NCBI RefSeq assembly: GCF_007997075.1
Contig: NZ_VORS01000005.1
Span: forward strand, 124,001 to 188,000
DNA length: 64,000 bases
Source of the DNA: Polaribacter sp. IC073
GTDB lineage: Bacteria > Bacteroidota > Bacteroidia > Flavobacteriales > Flavobacteriaceae
Reading direction: 5' to 3'
A program made the translations under genes and the position numbers. Numbering within the stretch: the stretch's first letter is position 1; every line of letters starts with the position of its first letter. The notes below the pieces were generated by a model. The model was not told the origin of the DNA, made no database searches, and worked only from the letters and a program-made list of their open reading frames with translations. Positions 1 through 9,562 of this stretch are shown here, in pieces.

Positions 1-11
1 GTGATGAATAG

Positions 12-43
12 ATTGAACTAGAGTTTTAGAATAACTACCTTTG
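12..43 (+). promoter_or_regulatory. Bacteroidota-type promoter of the pseudouridine synthase gene
   Basis: ATTG at 12-15, a 20-bp spacer and TACCTTTG at 36-43 match the -33/-7 pattern TTTG-N19..21-TAnnTTTG of Bacteroidota sigma-A promoters. Transcription would start near position 48-50, leaving a leader of only about 10 bases before the ATG at 58. Confidence 0.6.
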
Positions 44-57
44 CAAAAATTTTTATA

Positions 58-933
58 ATGAATTCAAATAATAAATCGTCGAGAGGACGACAAGAAGGTA
101 AGAAAAGTACTCCTCTAAGTAGAAAAAGTGGTCCTGCAAGTAAAAAGAGCACTCCGTTAAGTAGAAAGAGTCCTAAGAAAACTTTTACCAAAATTAAAGA
201 AACTCCAAAATCTGATGAATCATCAGGGATTCGCTTAAACAAATATATTGCCAATTCAGGGATGTGTTCTAGACGTGAAGCAGATACATACATTGAGCAT
301 GGTAGTGTAGAGGTGAACGGAAACTTGGTAACAGAAATGGGGTACAAAGTACAACCTAATGATGTTGTTCGTTTTGACGGAACAAGTATTACGCCAGAAC
401 AAAAGAAATATATTTTATTAAATAAGCCTAAAAATTACATTACTACTATGGACGATGATCGTGGTAGAAAAACAGTAATGGAATTGATTTCTAATGCGTC
501 TAAGGAAAGAATTTATCCTGTTGGCCGTTTAGACAGAAATACTACTGGTTTGTTGATGTTTACAAATGATGGAGATTTAGCTAAAAAGTTAACCCACCCA
601 AAACACAACGTTCGTAAATTATACCACGCTTCTTTAGATAAAAAACTAGAGTTAAAAGACTTAGAAAAATTACGTGGAGAAGTAATTATTGAAGGGAAGA
701 AAGTATTTATAGATGCTATTTCTTATGTAGACGGACAACCAAAATCTGAAGTAGGAATCGAAATTCATTCTGGTAGAAACAGAATTGTGCGTAAGATTTT
801 TGAACACGTTGGTTACAAAGTAAATAAATTAGATAGAGTAATTTTTGCAGAATTAACGAAGAAAAATTTACCAAGAGGTAGATGGAGAGAGTTAACGAAT
901 CAAGAAGTAAGTAATCTTCAAATGTTGAAGTAA
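58..933 (+). CDS. Pseudouridine synthase, RsuA/RluB/RluE/RluF family
   Basis: Converts a specific uridine in ribosomal RNA to pseudouridine in the cytoplasm; the sequence does not decide which position. Residues 1-57 are a basic Ser/Lys/Pro-rich extension containing a repeated STPLSRKS segment (18-24 and 31-38). An S4 RNA-binding domain covers about 58-105 (IRLNKYIANSGMCSRREAD). The catalytic domain follows, with the nucleophile Asp159 in GRLDRNTTGLL. The basic tail probably binds rRNA nonspecifically (inference). It is a single gene with its own promoter and ends at a strong hairpin, convergent with the hut operon. The ATG at 58 is the only start close behind the promoter. Confidence 0.9.
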   Translation: MNSNNKSSRGRQEGKKSTPLSRKSGPASKKSTPLSRKSPKKTFTKIKETPKSDESSGIRLNKYIANSGMCSRREADTYIEHGSVEVNGNLVTEMGYKVQPNDVVRFDGTSITPEQKKYILLNKPKNYITTMDDDRGRKTVMELISNASKERIYPVGRLDRNTTGLLMFTNDGDLAKKLTHPKHNVRKLYHASLDKKLELKDLEKLRGEVIIEGKKVFIDAISYVDGQPKSEVGIEIHSGRNRIVRKIFEHVGYKVNKLDRVIFAELTKKNLPRGRWRELTNQEVSNLQMLK

Positions 934-955
934 TTCTATACAATTAAAAATATTT

Positions 956-989
956 AAAACCTTTTAGAAGTTAAATTCTAAAAGGTTTT
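956..989. terminator. Bidirectional rho-independent terminator
   Basis: A 14-bp perfect stem, 956-969 (AAAACCTTTTAGAA) and 976-989 (TTCTAAAAGGTTTT), with a 6-base loop. The flanking A and T runs allow it to act on both strands. It fits the end of the pseudouridine synthase gene and lies downstream of the convergent hut operon. Confidence 0.8.
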
Positions 990-1120
990 ATTAGGTGTTT
1001 TAATTTGATAAAAGAAGTCTTTAAAGTTGTATTTATGTCTGTTCGAGGGCAGTTGAGAACATCTTAATAATCAATATTTTCTTTAATAGATTAAGAGGTT
1101 ATTTGAAATTTCATTCCATT

Positions 1121-2086
1121 TTATGCATTTAAAACAATAAAATCTACCAATCTCGCCGCTAAACTAGCTGTGTGATCATCAATATCTAAATCTGGATTTA
1201 ACTCTGCGATATCACAAGAAATTACTTTTTTACTTTGGAATAAAAACGTTAAAACTTGATAGACAAAATTTGGCGTAAAACCAAGTGGAGAAGGCGCACT
1301 AACCCCAGGAGCAAAAGCTGATGAAAATCCGTCTAAATCGATCGTAATGTATACATAATCTACTTTTTCGATAAATGTATTTAGTTTACTTTTTAAGGCT
1401 GAACTGAAAGTTTCACAATCAAAACTTGAAACATAAGAAACATTGTTTTTTGCTGCGATTTCAAATAATTCTTTCGTGTTCGATTGTTGCTGAATTCCGA
1501 TTGCAAAATAACTAGCATTTTTATTTTCGGTTAATATCTGATTGAATGGTGTGCCTGAATTTGGATGTGTTTCAACTGTTCTTAAATCGAAATGTGCATC
1601 AAGATTTATAATTCCTATCTTGTTTTTTGTTGATGATTTTAGAGCGTCTTTAATTCCGTTAAAGTTGGCGTACCCAATATCATGTCCGCCACCAATTGCA
1701 ATTGGTAAAATACTATTCGTAATTAACTTACTAATGGTTTTAGAAAGTGCTTTCTGGCAATCTTCTAAATGATTATCAAGACAGATTACATCACCATAAT
1801 CTGTAATCTTTTTGTCCTCAAAATGAATTGGAAGTTTCCCTAATTTATTTCGTACGCTTTTTGGACCTTTTCTAGCGCCAATTCTACCCTGATTTCTTTG
1901 AACCCCTTCATCACAAACGTAGCCAACGATACCAATATTTGTAGAATTATTAATTTCAAAGTCTTCAATATGAGAAACCATTATTTCTTGATGCCAATAT
2001 TGATTTCTAAGCGTAGAAGTTCTACCAGAATAATTATTTTTATTTCCTGCTTTATAATCGACTTTTAAATCCTTAAAAAACTCCAT
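1121..2086 (-). CDS. hutG: Formimidoylglutamase HutG (arginase/ureohydrolase family)
   Basis: Last step of histidine degradation: hydrolyses N-formimidoyl-L-glutamate to glutamate and formamide. The 321-residue protein has the ureohydrolase metal motifs: GGGHDIG (132-138, with His135), NLDAHFDLR (Asp163, His165, Asp167) and DLDGFSSAFAPG near 251-262, which supply the dinuclear metal site (Mn by family knowledge). It is the last gene of hutH-hutU-hutI-hutG and starts 2 bases after hutI ends. Arginase or agmatinase would show the same motifs, but the operon context selects HutG. ATG start at 2086. Confidence 0.93.
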   Translation of the reverse strand: MEFFKDLKVDYKAGNKNNYSGRTSTLRNQYWHQEIMVSHIEDFEINNSTNIGIVGYVCDEGVQRNQGRIGARKGPKSVRNKLGKLPIHFEDKKITDYGDVICLDNHLEDCQKALSKTISKLITNSILPIAIGGGHDIGYANFNGIKDALKSSTKNKIGIINLDAHFDLRTVETHPNSGTPFNQILTENKNASYFAIGIQQQSNTKELFEIAAKNNVSYVSSFDCETFSSALKSKLNTFIEKVDYVYITIDLDGFSSAFAPGVSAPSPLGFTPNFVYQVLTFLFQSKKVISCDIAELNPDLDIDDHTASLAARLVDFIVLNA

Positions 2087-2088
2087 TT

Positions 2089-3330
2089 TTATGATTTTTT
2101 AATTTCTGTCCCTTTTAAAAAAACGCTATCAATTTGATGATTTCCAAAAGAATAAGGAATAAAATTGTACGAATTAATTTTCTTAGTTAAAATTAAATTT
2201 GCAATTTTTCCTTTGGTAATTGAACCGACTTTATCTAGTGAATTCATTGCATAAGCCCCGTTAATTGTCGCTGCATTTATCGCTTCTTCTGGGGTCATTT
2301 TCATTTTAATACAAGCAGTAGCAACTACAAAATTCATGTTTCCAGAAGGCGTAGAACCAGGATTGTAATCGGTTGCTAAAGCCAATGGCAAACCAGCGTC
2401 TATCATTTTTCTGGCAGGGGTAAACGGAATGCTTAAAAAATAAGAACAGCTTGGTAATGCTACTGGCATTGTCTTGGTGTTTTTTAAAACCTCTATATCT
2501 TCTGTTCTCATTTCCTCTAAATGGTCTACAGATAATACACTATTTTTAACTCCGGCTTCAATTCCGCCAATGGTAGTAAACTGATTTACATGAATTTTAC
2601 CAACCAGACCATGTTTTTTTCCAGCTTTTAAAATTCTGTTAGTATCATCAACCGAAAAATAACCTGTCTCACAGAAAATATCTATAAAATCTGCTAAGTT
2701 TTCTTTCTGAATTGTAGGCAGAATATCTTCAATTAACATTTGTAGATACCCACTTTTGTTATTTTTATATTCCGCAGGAACTGCATGAGCGCCTAAAAAC
2801 GTAGCCTTTATTTCTACTGGATAATTTTCTTTTAATTTTCTAATAACACGAAGCATTTTAAGCTCTGCATCTTTTGTTAAACCGTAACCAGATTTCATCT
2901 CTACAGCACCTGTTCCTAATTGAATAATTTCTTCTAGACGAACTTTACTTTGGTTGTATAAATCTTCTTGGGATGTTTGCTGAAGTTTTTTAGCAGAATT
3001 TAAAATTCCACCGCCATTATTTGCAATTTCGGCATAAGATAAACCATTAATTCTATCTACAAACTCATCTTCTCTGTTGCCTGCATATACTAAATGCGTA
3101 TGAGAGTCACACCAAGAGGGTAAAATCATTCTATCTTTCGCATCAATGGTTTTAACATTGGTTTTAGGGCAATTTTCCATCAAGCCAAAATCTGCAATCA
3201 ACCCATTTTCAACTAATAGAAAGGCATTTTTAATAGTTGGTAAGATGTTCATTTCTTTACCAGCAAGAAAATCTACAGAATTCTCTCTAACCTGAATCAA
3301 TTCTTTGATATTTATAAAAAGTACATTCAT
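2089..3330 (-). CDS. hutI: Imidazolonepropionase HutI
   Basis: Third step of histidine degradation: hydrolyses 4-imidazolone-5-propionate to N-formimidoyl-glutamate. The 413-residue amidohydrolase has the metal ligands His77 and His79 in SHTHLVYAGNRE, further metal and substrate positions in GAHAVPAEYK and HVNQFT, and the substrate-pocket segment DYNPGSTPSGN. Full family length. Its first base overlaps the last base of hutU and its stop lies 2 bases before hutG, so the genes are translationally close and surely co-transcribed. Confidence 0.95.
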   Translation of the reverse strand: MNVLFINIKELIQVRENSVDFLAGKEMNILPTIKNAFLLVENGLIADFGLMENCPKTNVKTIDAKDRMILPSWCDSHTHLVYAGNREDEFVDRINGLSYAEIANNGGGILNSAKKLQQTSQEDLYNQSKVRLEEIIQLGTGAVEMKSGYGLTKDAELKMLRVIRKLKENYPVEIKATFLGAHAVPAEYKNNKSGYLQMLIEDILPTIQKENLADFIDIFCETGYFSVDDTNRILKAGKKHGLVGKIHVNQFTTIGGIEAGVKNSVLSVDHLEEMRTEDIEVLKNTKTMPVALPSCSYFLSIPFTPARKMIDAGLPLALATDYNPGSTPSGNMNFVVATACIKMKMTPEEAINAATINGAYAMNSLDKVGSITKGKIANLILTKKINSYNFIPYSFGNHQIDSVFLKGTEIKKS

Positions 3331-5327
3331 TAAAATAAATCTTTTAAGAGGTTTTCTTCCACTAAATTAGGCAAAGTAACTTTTAAATTGGGTGTTCTTT
3401 TCATTTCTCTTTTAATAGCGAAAATAGCTTCATCATTTCTTGCCCAACTTCTTCTAGCGATTCCGTTATTCACATCATAAAAAAGCATGTTTTTTAACTT
3501 CTCTTCTGCTTCTTTTGTACCGTCTAATAACATTCCGAAGCCACCATTCATTACTTCTCCCCAGCCAACGCCACCGCCATTATGTATAGAAACCCAAGTT
3601 GCGCCTCTAAAACTGTCTCCAATTACATTGTGTATTGCCATGTCTGCAGTAAATTTACTTCCGTCATAAATGTTAGAAGTTTCTCTAAAAGGAGAATCTG
3701 TACCACTAACATCATGATGGTCTCTACCCAAAATAACTGCGCCAATTTCTCCTTTTGCAATGGCATTATTAAAAGCTTCTGCAATTTTTATACGCCCTTC
3801 TGCATCTGCATATAAAATTCTTGCTTGAGAACCAACCACCATTTTATTAGATTTTGCATTTTTTATCCAAGTGATATTGTCTTGCATTTGCAATTGAATT
3901 TCCTTTGGCGAATTCTCCATTAATTCTTGTAGAACAGTTGCAGCAATGGTATCTGTTTTATCTAGATCTTCAGAATTTCCAGAAGCACAAACCCATCTAA
4001 AAGGACCGAAACCATAATCGAAACACATAGGACCTAAAATATCTTGCACATAAGAAGCATATTTAAAATCGATGTTATTTTCTGCCATTACAGCTGCACC
4101 AGCTCTAGAGGCTTCTAGTAAAAATGCATTTCCGTAGTCAAAAAAGTACGTTCCTTTTTTTGTGTGATTATTAATGGACTTTGCATGTCTTCTTAAAGAT
4201 GCTTGTACTTTTTCTTTAAATAATTCTGGGTTTTCTCTTATTAAAATATTGGACTCCTCGTAAGAAATATCAGCAGGATAATAACCACCCGTCCAAGGAA
4301 TATGAAGCGAAGTTTGGTCTGAACCAATATGAATAAAAATATTTTCTTCGTCAAATTTCTCCCAAACATCGATAATATTTCCAATGAAAGCAATAGAAAC
4401 GACTTCGCTATTTTTTTGAGCTTCTAAAGTTCTTTCAACAAGAATATCTATATCATCAATTAAAACATCTACCCAACCTTGTTCATGTCTTTTTGTAGCT
4501 GCTTTTCTATTTACTTCTGCGCAAATTGTTATACAACCAGCAATGTTTCCTGCTTTTGGCTGTGCACCACTCATGCCGCCTAAACCTGCTGTTAAAAATA
4601 TTTTTCCACTCGGATTTTCTTCTTTCTTTAATATTTTTCGAAAAGCATTCATTACTGTAATTGTGGTTCCATGTACAATTCCTTGCGGACCAATATACAT
4701 AAATGAACCAGCTGTCATTTGTCCGTATTGCGTAACTCCCAAAGCATTAAATTTTTCCCAATCATTGGGTTTTGAATAATTAGGAATCATCAATCCGTTT
4801 GTAACCACAACTCTAGGAGCATTTTTAGAGGAGGGAAATAAGCCCATTGGATGACCAGAGTACAAATGCAATGTTTGCTCTTCGGTCATAATTGCTAAAT
4901 ACTGCATCACCAAAAGATATTGCGCCCAATTCTGAAAAACGGCCCCATTACCTCCATAGGTAATTAGTTCTTCTGGATGTTGTGCAACATCCGGATTCAA
5001 ATTATTATGAATCATCAACATTATGGCCGCAGCCTGTTGTGTTTTTGCAGGATATTCTGTAATTGCTCTTGCAAATATTTTATAATCTGGTTTGAATCGA
5101 TACATATAAATTCTGCCAAACTCTTTTAATTCATTCGCAAATTCAGTTGCTAATTCTTTGTGCCATTCTTTAGAGAAATAACGTAATGCATTTTTAATTG
5201 CTAGCTGTTTTTCTTCCACAGATAAAATATCTTTCCTTTTCGGAGCTCTATTTGCATCTTTCGGATAGTCTTTTTTAGCAGGTAAAATTTCAGGAATTCC
5301 TTGTAAAATATGTTCTTTAAATGTCAT
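3330..5327 (-). CDS. hutU: Urocanate hydratase HutU (long Bacteroidota form)
   Basis: Second step: hydrates urocanate to 4-imidazolone-5-propionate using NAD+ as a tightly bound electrophile. At 665 residues it is about 100 longer than the classical bacterial urocanase (about 555); from memory this longer form is usual in Bacteroidota and some eukaryotes. Recognisable segments are TYGGNGAVFQNWAQYLL, YSGHPMGLFPS, YIGPQGIVHGTT, the glycine-rich TAGLGGMSGAQPKA and the C-terminal IHNGGGVGWGEVMNGGFG. It starts 2 bases after hutH stops. No frame disruption is seen. Confidence 0.95.
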   Translation of the reverse strand: MTFKEHILQGIPEILPAKKDYPKDANRAPKRKDILSVEEKQLAIKNALRYFSKEWHKELATEFANELKEFGRIYMYRFKPDYKIFARAITEYPAKTQQAAAIMLMIHNNLNPDVAQHPEELITYGGNGAVFQNWAQYLLVMQYLAIMTEEQTLHLYSGHPMGLFPSSKNAPRVVVTNGLMIPNYSKPNDWEKFNALGVTQYGQMTAGSFMYIGPQGIVHGTTITVMNAFRKILKKEENPSGKIFLTAGLGGMSGAQPKAGNIAGCITICAEVNRKAATKRHEQGWVDVLIDDIDILVERTLEAQKNSEVVSIAFIGNIIDVWEKFDEENIFIHIGSDQTSLHIPWTGGYYPADISYEESNILIRENPELFKEKVQASLRRHAKSINNHTKKGTYFFDYGNAFLLEASRAGAAVMAENNIDFKYASYVQDILGPMCFDYGFGPFRWVCASGNSEDLDKTDTIAATVLQELMENSPKEIQLQMQDNITWIKNAKSNKMVVGSQARILYADAEGRIKIAEAFNNAIAKGEIGAVILGRDHHDVSGTDSPFRETSNIYDGSKFTADMAIHNVIGDSFRGATWVSIHNGGGVGWGEVMNGGFGMLLDGTKEAEEKLKNMLFYDVNNGIARRSWARNDEAIFAIKREMKRTPNLKVTLPNLVEENLLKDLF

Positions 5328-5329
5328 GT

Positions 5330-6826
5330 TTAGTTATATTTTACAATTAATTCTTTGTTTTTTACTAATTGAATCATATTGTAGATGTCATCTTTTAAAA
5401 GTCTATCTTCTTCTAATTTATCAACTTTTTCTCTAATAATTGAATGATTTTTTTCGATGATTTCAGAAAATGTATTTGGTCTTCTAAATTCCATGGCTTG
5501 TGCTGCGTACATCAATTCAATTGCTAATATTTTTTCTAGATTTCCTAAAATTTGATTGAATTGTCGCCCAGAAATACTTCCCATAGAAACATGATCTTCT
5601 TGCCCTAGAGAAGTAGGAATGCTGTCTGCAGAAGGAGGGAAGCATAACGATTTATTTTCGGTTACTAATGCTGCTGTTGTGTATTGCGGAATCATAAAAC
5701 CAGAATTTAAACCACCACTTTTAGTTAATAACCTTGGTAAACCATACTTACCTTCTAGTAATAAATAACAGCGTCTGTCTGCGATGTTTCCTAACTCTGA
5801 AGCTGCAATAGAGCAGTAATCTAGTGCCATAGCCAAAGGTTGTCCGTGGAAATTTCCACCAGAAATAGCTTCTGTTTCACTTAGTACAATCGGGTTGTCT
5901 GTGACCGAATTCATTTCTATTTCAGCTAATTCTAATAAATGATAAAACGCATTTCTAGAAGCGCCGTGAACTTGCGGAATACAACGCATAGAATACGGAT
6001 CTTGAACACGCTCACAATCTTCATGCGAAGTAATATTTTGAGAATTTTTAAATATATTTCGCATTCTCTCTGCAACTTTTATACTTCCTTTAAACGGTCT
6101 TATTTGATGTAATTCTTCTCTAAAAGGAGATGAACTTCCTTTATAACCTTCAATACTCATAGCGCCAGAAATATCTGCTAAATCCAATAAATAATCCATT
6201 TTTAGAAGTCCGGTGATGGTATGCGCTAAAATAAATTGCGTTCCGTTTATTAAGCCCAAACCTTCCTTTGCATGCAATTCTAAAGGTTTTAAATTGTGTT
6301 TTTCTAAAACTTCTTTAGCGGGAGTAATTTTATTATTTATCCAAAAATCTCCTTCACCAATTAAAGGTAAAAATAAATGAGAAAGGGGTGCTAAATCTCC
6401 TGATGCACCTACAGAACCTTGCTCTGGGACGGTTGGTAATAAATTGTTTTCTATAAAGTAAAGAATGCGTTCAATTAATTTTAAGCGAACACCAGAAAAA
6501 CCCTGACAAAGTGCATGTACTTTGCAAATCATCATAATTTTAGACAATTCTTTATCAATATTACTACCAACGCCAACCGCATGTGTAATTAGTAAGTTTG
6601 TTTGCAATTGATTTGTTTCTTCAGGTGAAATTTGAACATCGCACAAAGGACCAAAACCAGTATTTATTCCATAAACGGCTTTATTTTGCTTGGTAATTGT
6701 GTCTACTTTTTTTCTACAAGCAATTATTTTTTCTTTCGCTTCAGTATCAATTATGGCTTTTAAATTACCATTTGCTATTTCTTTTATTTTGTGCAGTGTA
6801 AGTTGATCTATTCCGTAATTAAACAT
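5330..6826 (-). CDS. hutH: Histidine ammonia-lyase HutH
   Basis: First step of histidine catabolism: non-oxidative deamination of L-histidine to trans-urocanate. The Ala141-Ser142-Gly143 triad in GSVGASGDLAPLSH forms the MIO cofactor autocatalytically, and Tyr52 in YGINTGFG is the catalytic-loop tyrosine. The segment ISGGNFHGQPLAMALDY is also typical. Length 498 is normal. It is the promoter-proximal gene of the hut operon, divergent from a LysR regulator 84 bp away. A possible -7 element TAACTTTG lies on the minus strand at 6860-6853. Tyrosine ammonia-lyases share the fold, but the surrounding hut genes settle the call. Confidence 0.96.
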   Translation of the reverse strand: MFNYGIDQLTLHKIKEIANGNLKAIIDTEAKEKIIACRKKVDTITKQNKAVYGINTGFGPLCDVQISPEETNQLQTNLLITHAVGVGSNIDKELSKIMMICKVHALCQGFSGVRLKLIERILYFIENNLLPTVPEQGSVGASGDLAPLSHLFLPLIGEGDFWINNKITPAKEVLEKHNLKPLELHAKEGLGLINGTQFILAHTITGLLKMDYLLDLADISGAMSIEGYKGSSSPFREELHQIRPFKGSIKVAERMRNIFKNSQNITSHEDCERVQDPYSMRCIPQVHGASRNAFYHLLELAEIEMNSVTDNPIVLSETEAISGGNFHGQPLAMALDYCSIAASELGNIADRRCYLLLEGKYGLPRLLTKSGGLNSGFMIPQYTTAALVTENKSLCFPPSADSIPTSLGQEDHVSMGSISGRQFNQILGNLEKILAIELMYAAQAMEFRRPNTFSEIIEKNHSIIREKVDKLEEDRLLKDDIYNMIQLVKNKELIVKYN

Positions 6827-6840
6827 TGTTTTTTATATTA

Positions 6841-6872
6841 ATTGAGTCTTAACAAAGTTATCATTACTTTTG
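6841..6872 (+). promoter_or_regulatory. Promoter of the LysR gene in the hut divergent region
   Basis: ATTG at 6841-6844, a 20-bp spacer and TACTTTTG at 6865-6872 match the Bacteroidota promoter. On the opposite strand TAACTTTG (6860-6853) is a candidate -7 box for hutH, so the two promoters overlap back to back. An inverted repeat of ATTATT and AATAAT arms at 6889-6902 between this promoter and the LysR start is a candidate operator (weak inference). Confidence 0.6.
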
Positions 6873-6910
6873 ATGCTTTTTAATACCGATTATTGTAATA
6901 ATTAATAACT

Positions 6911-7789
6911 ATGAGTTATCAAATAGAATTAAGACACATTCGCTATTTTTTAGCAGTTGCAGAAGAGTTACATTTTAGAAAAGCAGCTGAGAAGTTATTT
7001 ATTTCTCAACCAGGATTAAGTAGGCAAATTAAATTGTTCGAAGAAGAATTAGGGGTTATTTTATTTGAAAGGCATAACAGAAAGGTTGTTTTAACTAAAG
7101 TTGGTGCGTATTTAAAAGTTGAATTTACATTGCAATTAAAAACACTTTCTCATACGTTAGACAATGCAAAATTATTACATGATGGTAAAAAGGGAGAATT
7201 GAATATAGGCTATGTAGGTTCTGCAATGCAAGAGGTGATTCCTAATTTATTATTGAGGTTCGAGAAAAATCATCCTGATATACTATTTAATTTAAAAGAA
7301 ATTGACAATCAGAAACAAATAGAAGATTTACTATCTTTTTCTTCGGATATTGGGTTTGTGCGTTTAGAAAGAGTTCCTAGGGCTTTAGAGATAAAATCAA
7401 TTTTAAAAGAGAATTTTTGCTTAGTATTGCCTAAAAATCATCGTATAAATGAAAGTAATTTTAAAATGTTAACACAATTTAAAGAAGAATCATTTATTCT
7501 TTTTGATGCAACATATAGTGCTTCTTATCATGAAAAAGTAATGCAAATTTTTGATGATTGTGGTTTTGCACCTTTAATATCACATAACACCATACATTCT
7601 AGCTCTATTTTTAAGTTGGTAGAAAATAATTTCGGAATTTCTATTGTGCCAAAATCATTAGCACAAAAAGGAGGACATCAAATTAAATTTATTGAGTTAG
7701 ATATGATTCCGCAGAAAACAACACTTTCTGTAATTTGGAATAAAAAGAATACAAACCCTATTCTAAATGACGTTTTAGCGCTTTTATAA
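6911..7789 (+). CDS. LysR family transcriptional regulator, probable hut regulator
   Basis: DNA-binding regulator with an N-terminal winged helix-turn-helix at about residues 5-64 (LRHIRYFLAVAEELHFRKAA, then ISQPGLSRQIKLFEEELG) and a two-lobed periplasmic-binding-like effector domain from about 90 to 292. Length 292 is normal for the family. It is transcribed divergently from hutH, the usual arrangement for a LysR protein controlling the neighbouring operon, so histidine or urocanate is the likely inducer (inference). CynR/CatR-like relatives with unrelated ligands look the same at this level. Confidence 0.85.
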   Translation: MSYQIELRHIRYFLAVAEELHFRKAAEKLFISQPGLSRQIKLFEEELGVILFERHNRKVVLTKVGAYLKVEFTLQLKTLSHTLDNAKLLHDGKKGELNIGYVGSAMQEVIPNLLLRFEKNHPDILFNLKEIDNQKQIEDLLSFSSDIGFVRLERVPRALEIKSILKENFCLVLPKNHRINESNFKMLTQFKEESFILFDATYSASYHEKVMQIFDDCGFAPLISHNTIHSSSIFKLVENNFGISIVPKSLAQKGGHQIKFIELDMIPQKTTLSVIWNKKNTNPILNDVLALL

Positions 7790-8359
7790 CTGCTACCAAA
7801 AATAGAAATTAAAAATTTTAAGATTGCAGTGCGTCTTCCGGTACTATAATTACCATTCAATATTGGTTTTTATGCAAATAATTAATTACATAGTATGTAA
7901 ATCTTTACCAACCTTCTTTTTTGTGTCTTTATAAAACACTTTTAGTAAAGTAATTGAGAGGATAAGCGAGTAATTCGGTTTGTATTTAACGTTTTAAAGA
8001 TAAAGTTAGAAAAAAGTAAAAATCTACAAAGTATATTTCCTAACTATGGTAAAAATAGCTTTAAGCGGTTTAGAAAGCCAATTTACTGATGTGACAATTA
8101 GTAAAAATATTTATTATTATTTACCCTCATTTTATTTGTAGAATGTGGATATTTGGACTTAGAGAAGGATTTAAAAAGTTCGACCAGAATTTTAGAGACC
8201 GTTTTTGATGCAGAAGGAGACAAGGTTTTTAAAGGTAGTCCTATTATCGCTCAAAATTTTAACGAAGTTGAATACTAAAAAACAGGGTTAAAAATAATTG
8301 ATATATTTAAAAAATATTTTTAAGTACTTATAAAATATTAATAACAAAACCGACTGTAC
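7790..8359. other. Gene-poor stretch with decayed coding remnants
   Basis: No intact gene is seen in these 570 bp. Two short adjacent frames look like the broken end of one gene: 8046-8141 (32 codons, ends YYYLPSFYL) and an overlapping second frame closing at 8278 (ends SPIIAQNFNEVEY). They are joined at a TTATTATTATT tract where a frameshift is plausible. The family is not identifiable. The AT-rich bases at 8280-8350 precede the GH88 gene. Confidence 0.4.
8046..8278 (+). pseudogene. Possible frameshifted 3' remnant of an unknown gene
   Basis: Frame one opens at the ATG at 8046 and stops at 8139-8141. The reading continues one frame over through VECGYLDLEKDLKSS to a TAA at 8276-8278. Composition and codon use resemble real coding sequence, with no stop for 50 codons in the second frame, and no start is available for that second half. 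It lies just upstream of the GH88 gene in the same orientation, so it may be the tail of a former polysaccharide-utilisation gene (inference). Confidence 0.35.
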
Positions 8360-9562
8360 ATGAAATTTATTAAAACGCTCATAGCCATTTTTACTTTAGT
8401 TATTTTATTTTCTTGTGAACCTATTGCTAAAGAAAACAAAATAGATGTGGCTCAAATCTTGGAGAAGGCAGAAAAACAAACAGCCCTTTTGCTAAAATCT
8501 TCTGAGACAGCAGGTAGAATTCCACGAACTGTAACGGCAGAAGGAAATATGCATTGGACGAACAAAAATTTTGATTGGACCGAAGGTTTTTTCCCGGGTA
8601 CCTGTTGGTATTTATTTGAGCATACTAATGATACAATATGGAAAAATGCCGCAGATAAATATCAAAATAAATTTGAAGGCCATAAAAACAGAACAGACAA
8701 TCACGATTTGGGGTTTGTGTTTAATAGTTCGTATGGCAATGGATATAGACTGACAAAAAATGAAGCTTTTAAAGACGTAATGCTTACCGCTAGCAATTCT
8801 TTGATAACACGTTTTAACCCTGCGGTAGGTTGTATACAAAGCTGGGACGTAGAATATGGTTGGCAATCAAAAAGAAATTGGCAGTTTCCGGTTATTATCG
8901 ATAATATGATGAATCTCGAATTGCTTTTTGAAGTATCGGAATTAACTGGAGATACTACATATAAAGATATTGCTATTTCACATGCTAATACGACCATGAA
9001 AAATCATTTTAGAGAAGATTATAGCAGTTACCATGTTGTAGATTATGATTTGATTACAGGAGAGGTTAGAGCTAAGCAAACTGCTCAAGGTTTTGCGGAT
9101 AATAGCTCTTGGGCACGCGGACAAGCCTGGGCAGTATATGGCTATACGGTTTGTTACCGCTATACCAAAGATGTAAAATATCTTGAGTTAGCAGAACATA
9201 TAGCAAACTACATAATTAATTATAAAGAGACTCCGAAGGATGGCATTCCGTATTGGGATTATAATGCCCAAAATATTCCAAATGAGCCTAGAGACGCTTC
9301 TGCAGCAGCCATTACGGTGTCTGCTTTAATCGAATTAAATGAATATTCTAAACAGGATTACCAAAATAGTATAGATAAAATTTTAAGTTCACTTGCTTCT
9401 AAAGAGTATACAGCAGAACTAGGAACCAACCACAATTTTATTTTAAAACACAGTGTAGGAAGTATTCCCCACAATAATGAAATAGATGTGCCTTTAAATT
9501 ATGCCGATTATTATTATGTTGAAGCTTTACTGCGTTACAAATCATTCTTATCTAAAAATTAA
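8360..9562 (+). CDS. Unsaturated glucuronyl hydrolase, GH88 family, lipoprotein
   Basis: Removes the 4,5-unsaturated uronic acid left at the non-reducing end of oligosaccharides by polysaccharide lyases (ulvan, heparin, hyaluronan, xanthan or rhamnogalacturonan products; the substrate is not decidable here). A lipoprotein signal peptide (MKFIKTLIAI, then lipobox LFSC with Cys19) predicts a periplasmic or outer-membrane anchor. An alpha6/alpha6-barrel follows. The candidate catalytic Asp is Asp116 in NHDLGF, with a second essential Asp in the DNMMNLELLF segment and the conserved FADNSSWARGQAWAVYGY further on. Length 400 is normal. It is isolated, with no SusC/SusD, lyase or sulfatase beside it, and broken sequence upstream. 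Confidence 0.88.
   Translation: MKFIKTLIAIFTLVILFSCEPIAKENKIDVAQILEKAEKQTALLLKSSETAGRIPRTVTAEGNMHWTNKNFDWTEGFFPGTCWYLFEHTNDTIWKNAADKYQNKFEGHKNRTDNHDLGFVFNSSYGNGYRLTKNEAFKDVMLTASNSLITRFNPAVGCIQSWDVEYGWQSKRNWQFPVIIDNMMNLELLFEVSELTGDTTYKDIAISHANTTMKNHFREDYSSYHVVDYDLITGEVRAKQTAQGFADNSSWARGQAWAVYGYTVCYRYTKDVKYLELAEHIANYIINYKETPKDGIPYWDYNAQNIPNEPRDASAAAITVSALIELNEYSKQDYQNSIDKILSSLASKEYTAELGTNHNFILKHSVGSIPHNNEIDVPLNYADYYYVEALLRYKSFLSKN

Noticed and set aside
1037-1066. GTCTGTTCGAGGGCAG and TTGAGAAC resemble the GTTCGAG...TCGAGAAC repeat seen in the glycosyltransferase insertion
   Set aside because: Too short and too diverged to call a copy with confidence.
8360-9562. GH88 gene as part of an intact polysaccharide-utilisation locus
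   Set aside because: No SusC/SusD, lyase, sulfatase or sugar transporter is found within the window.
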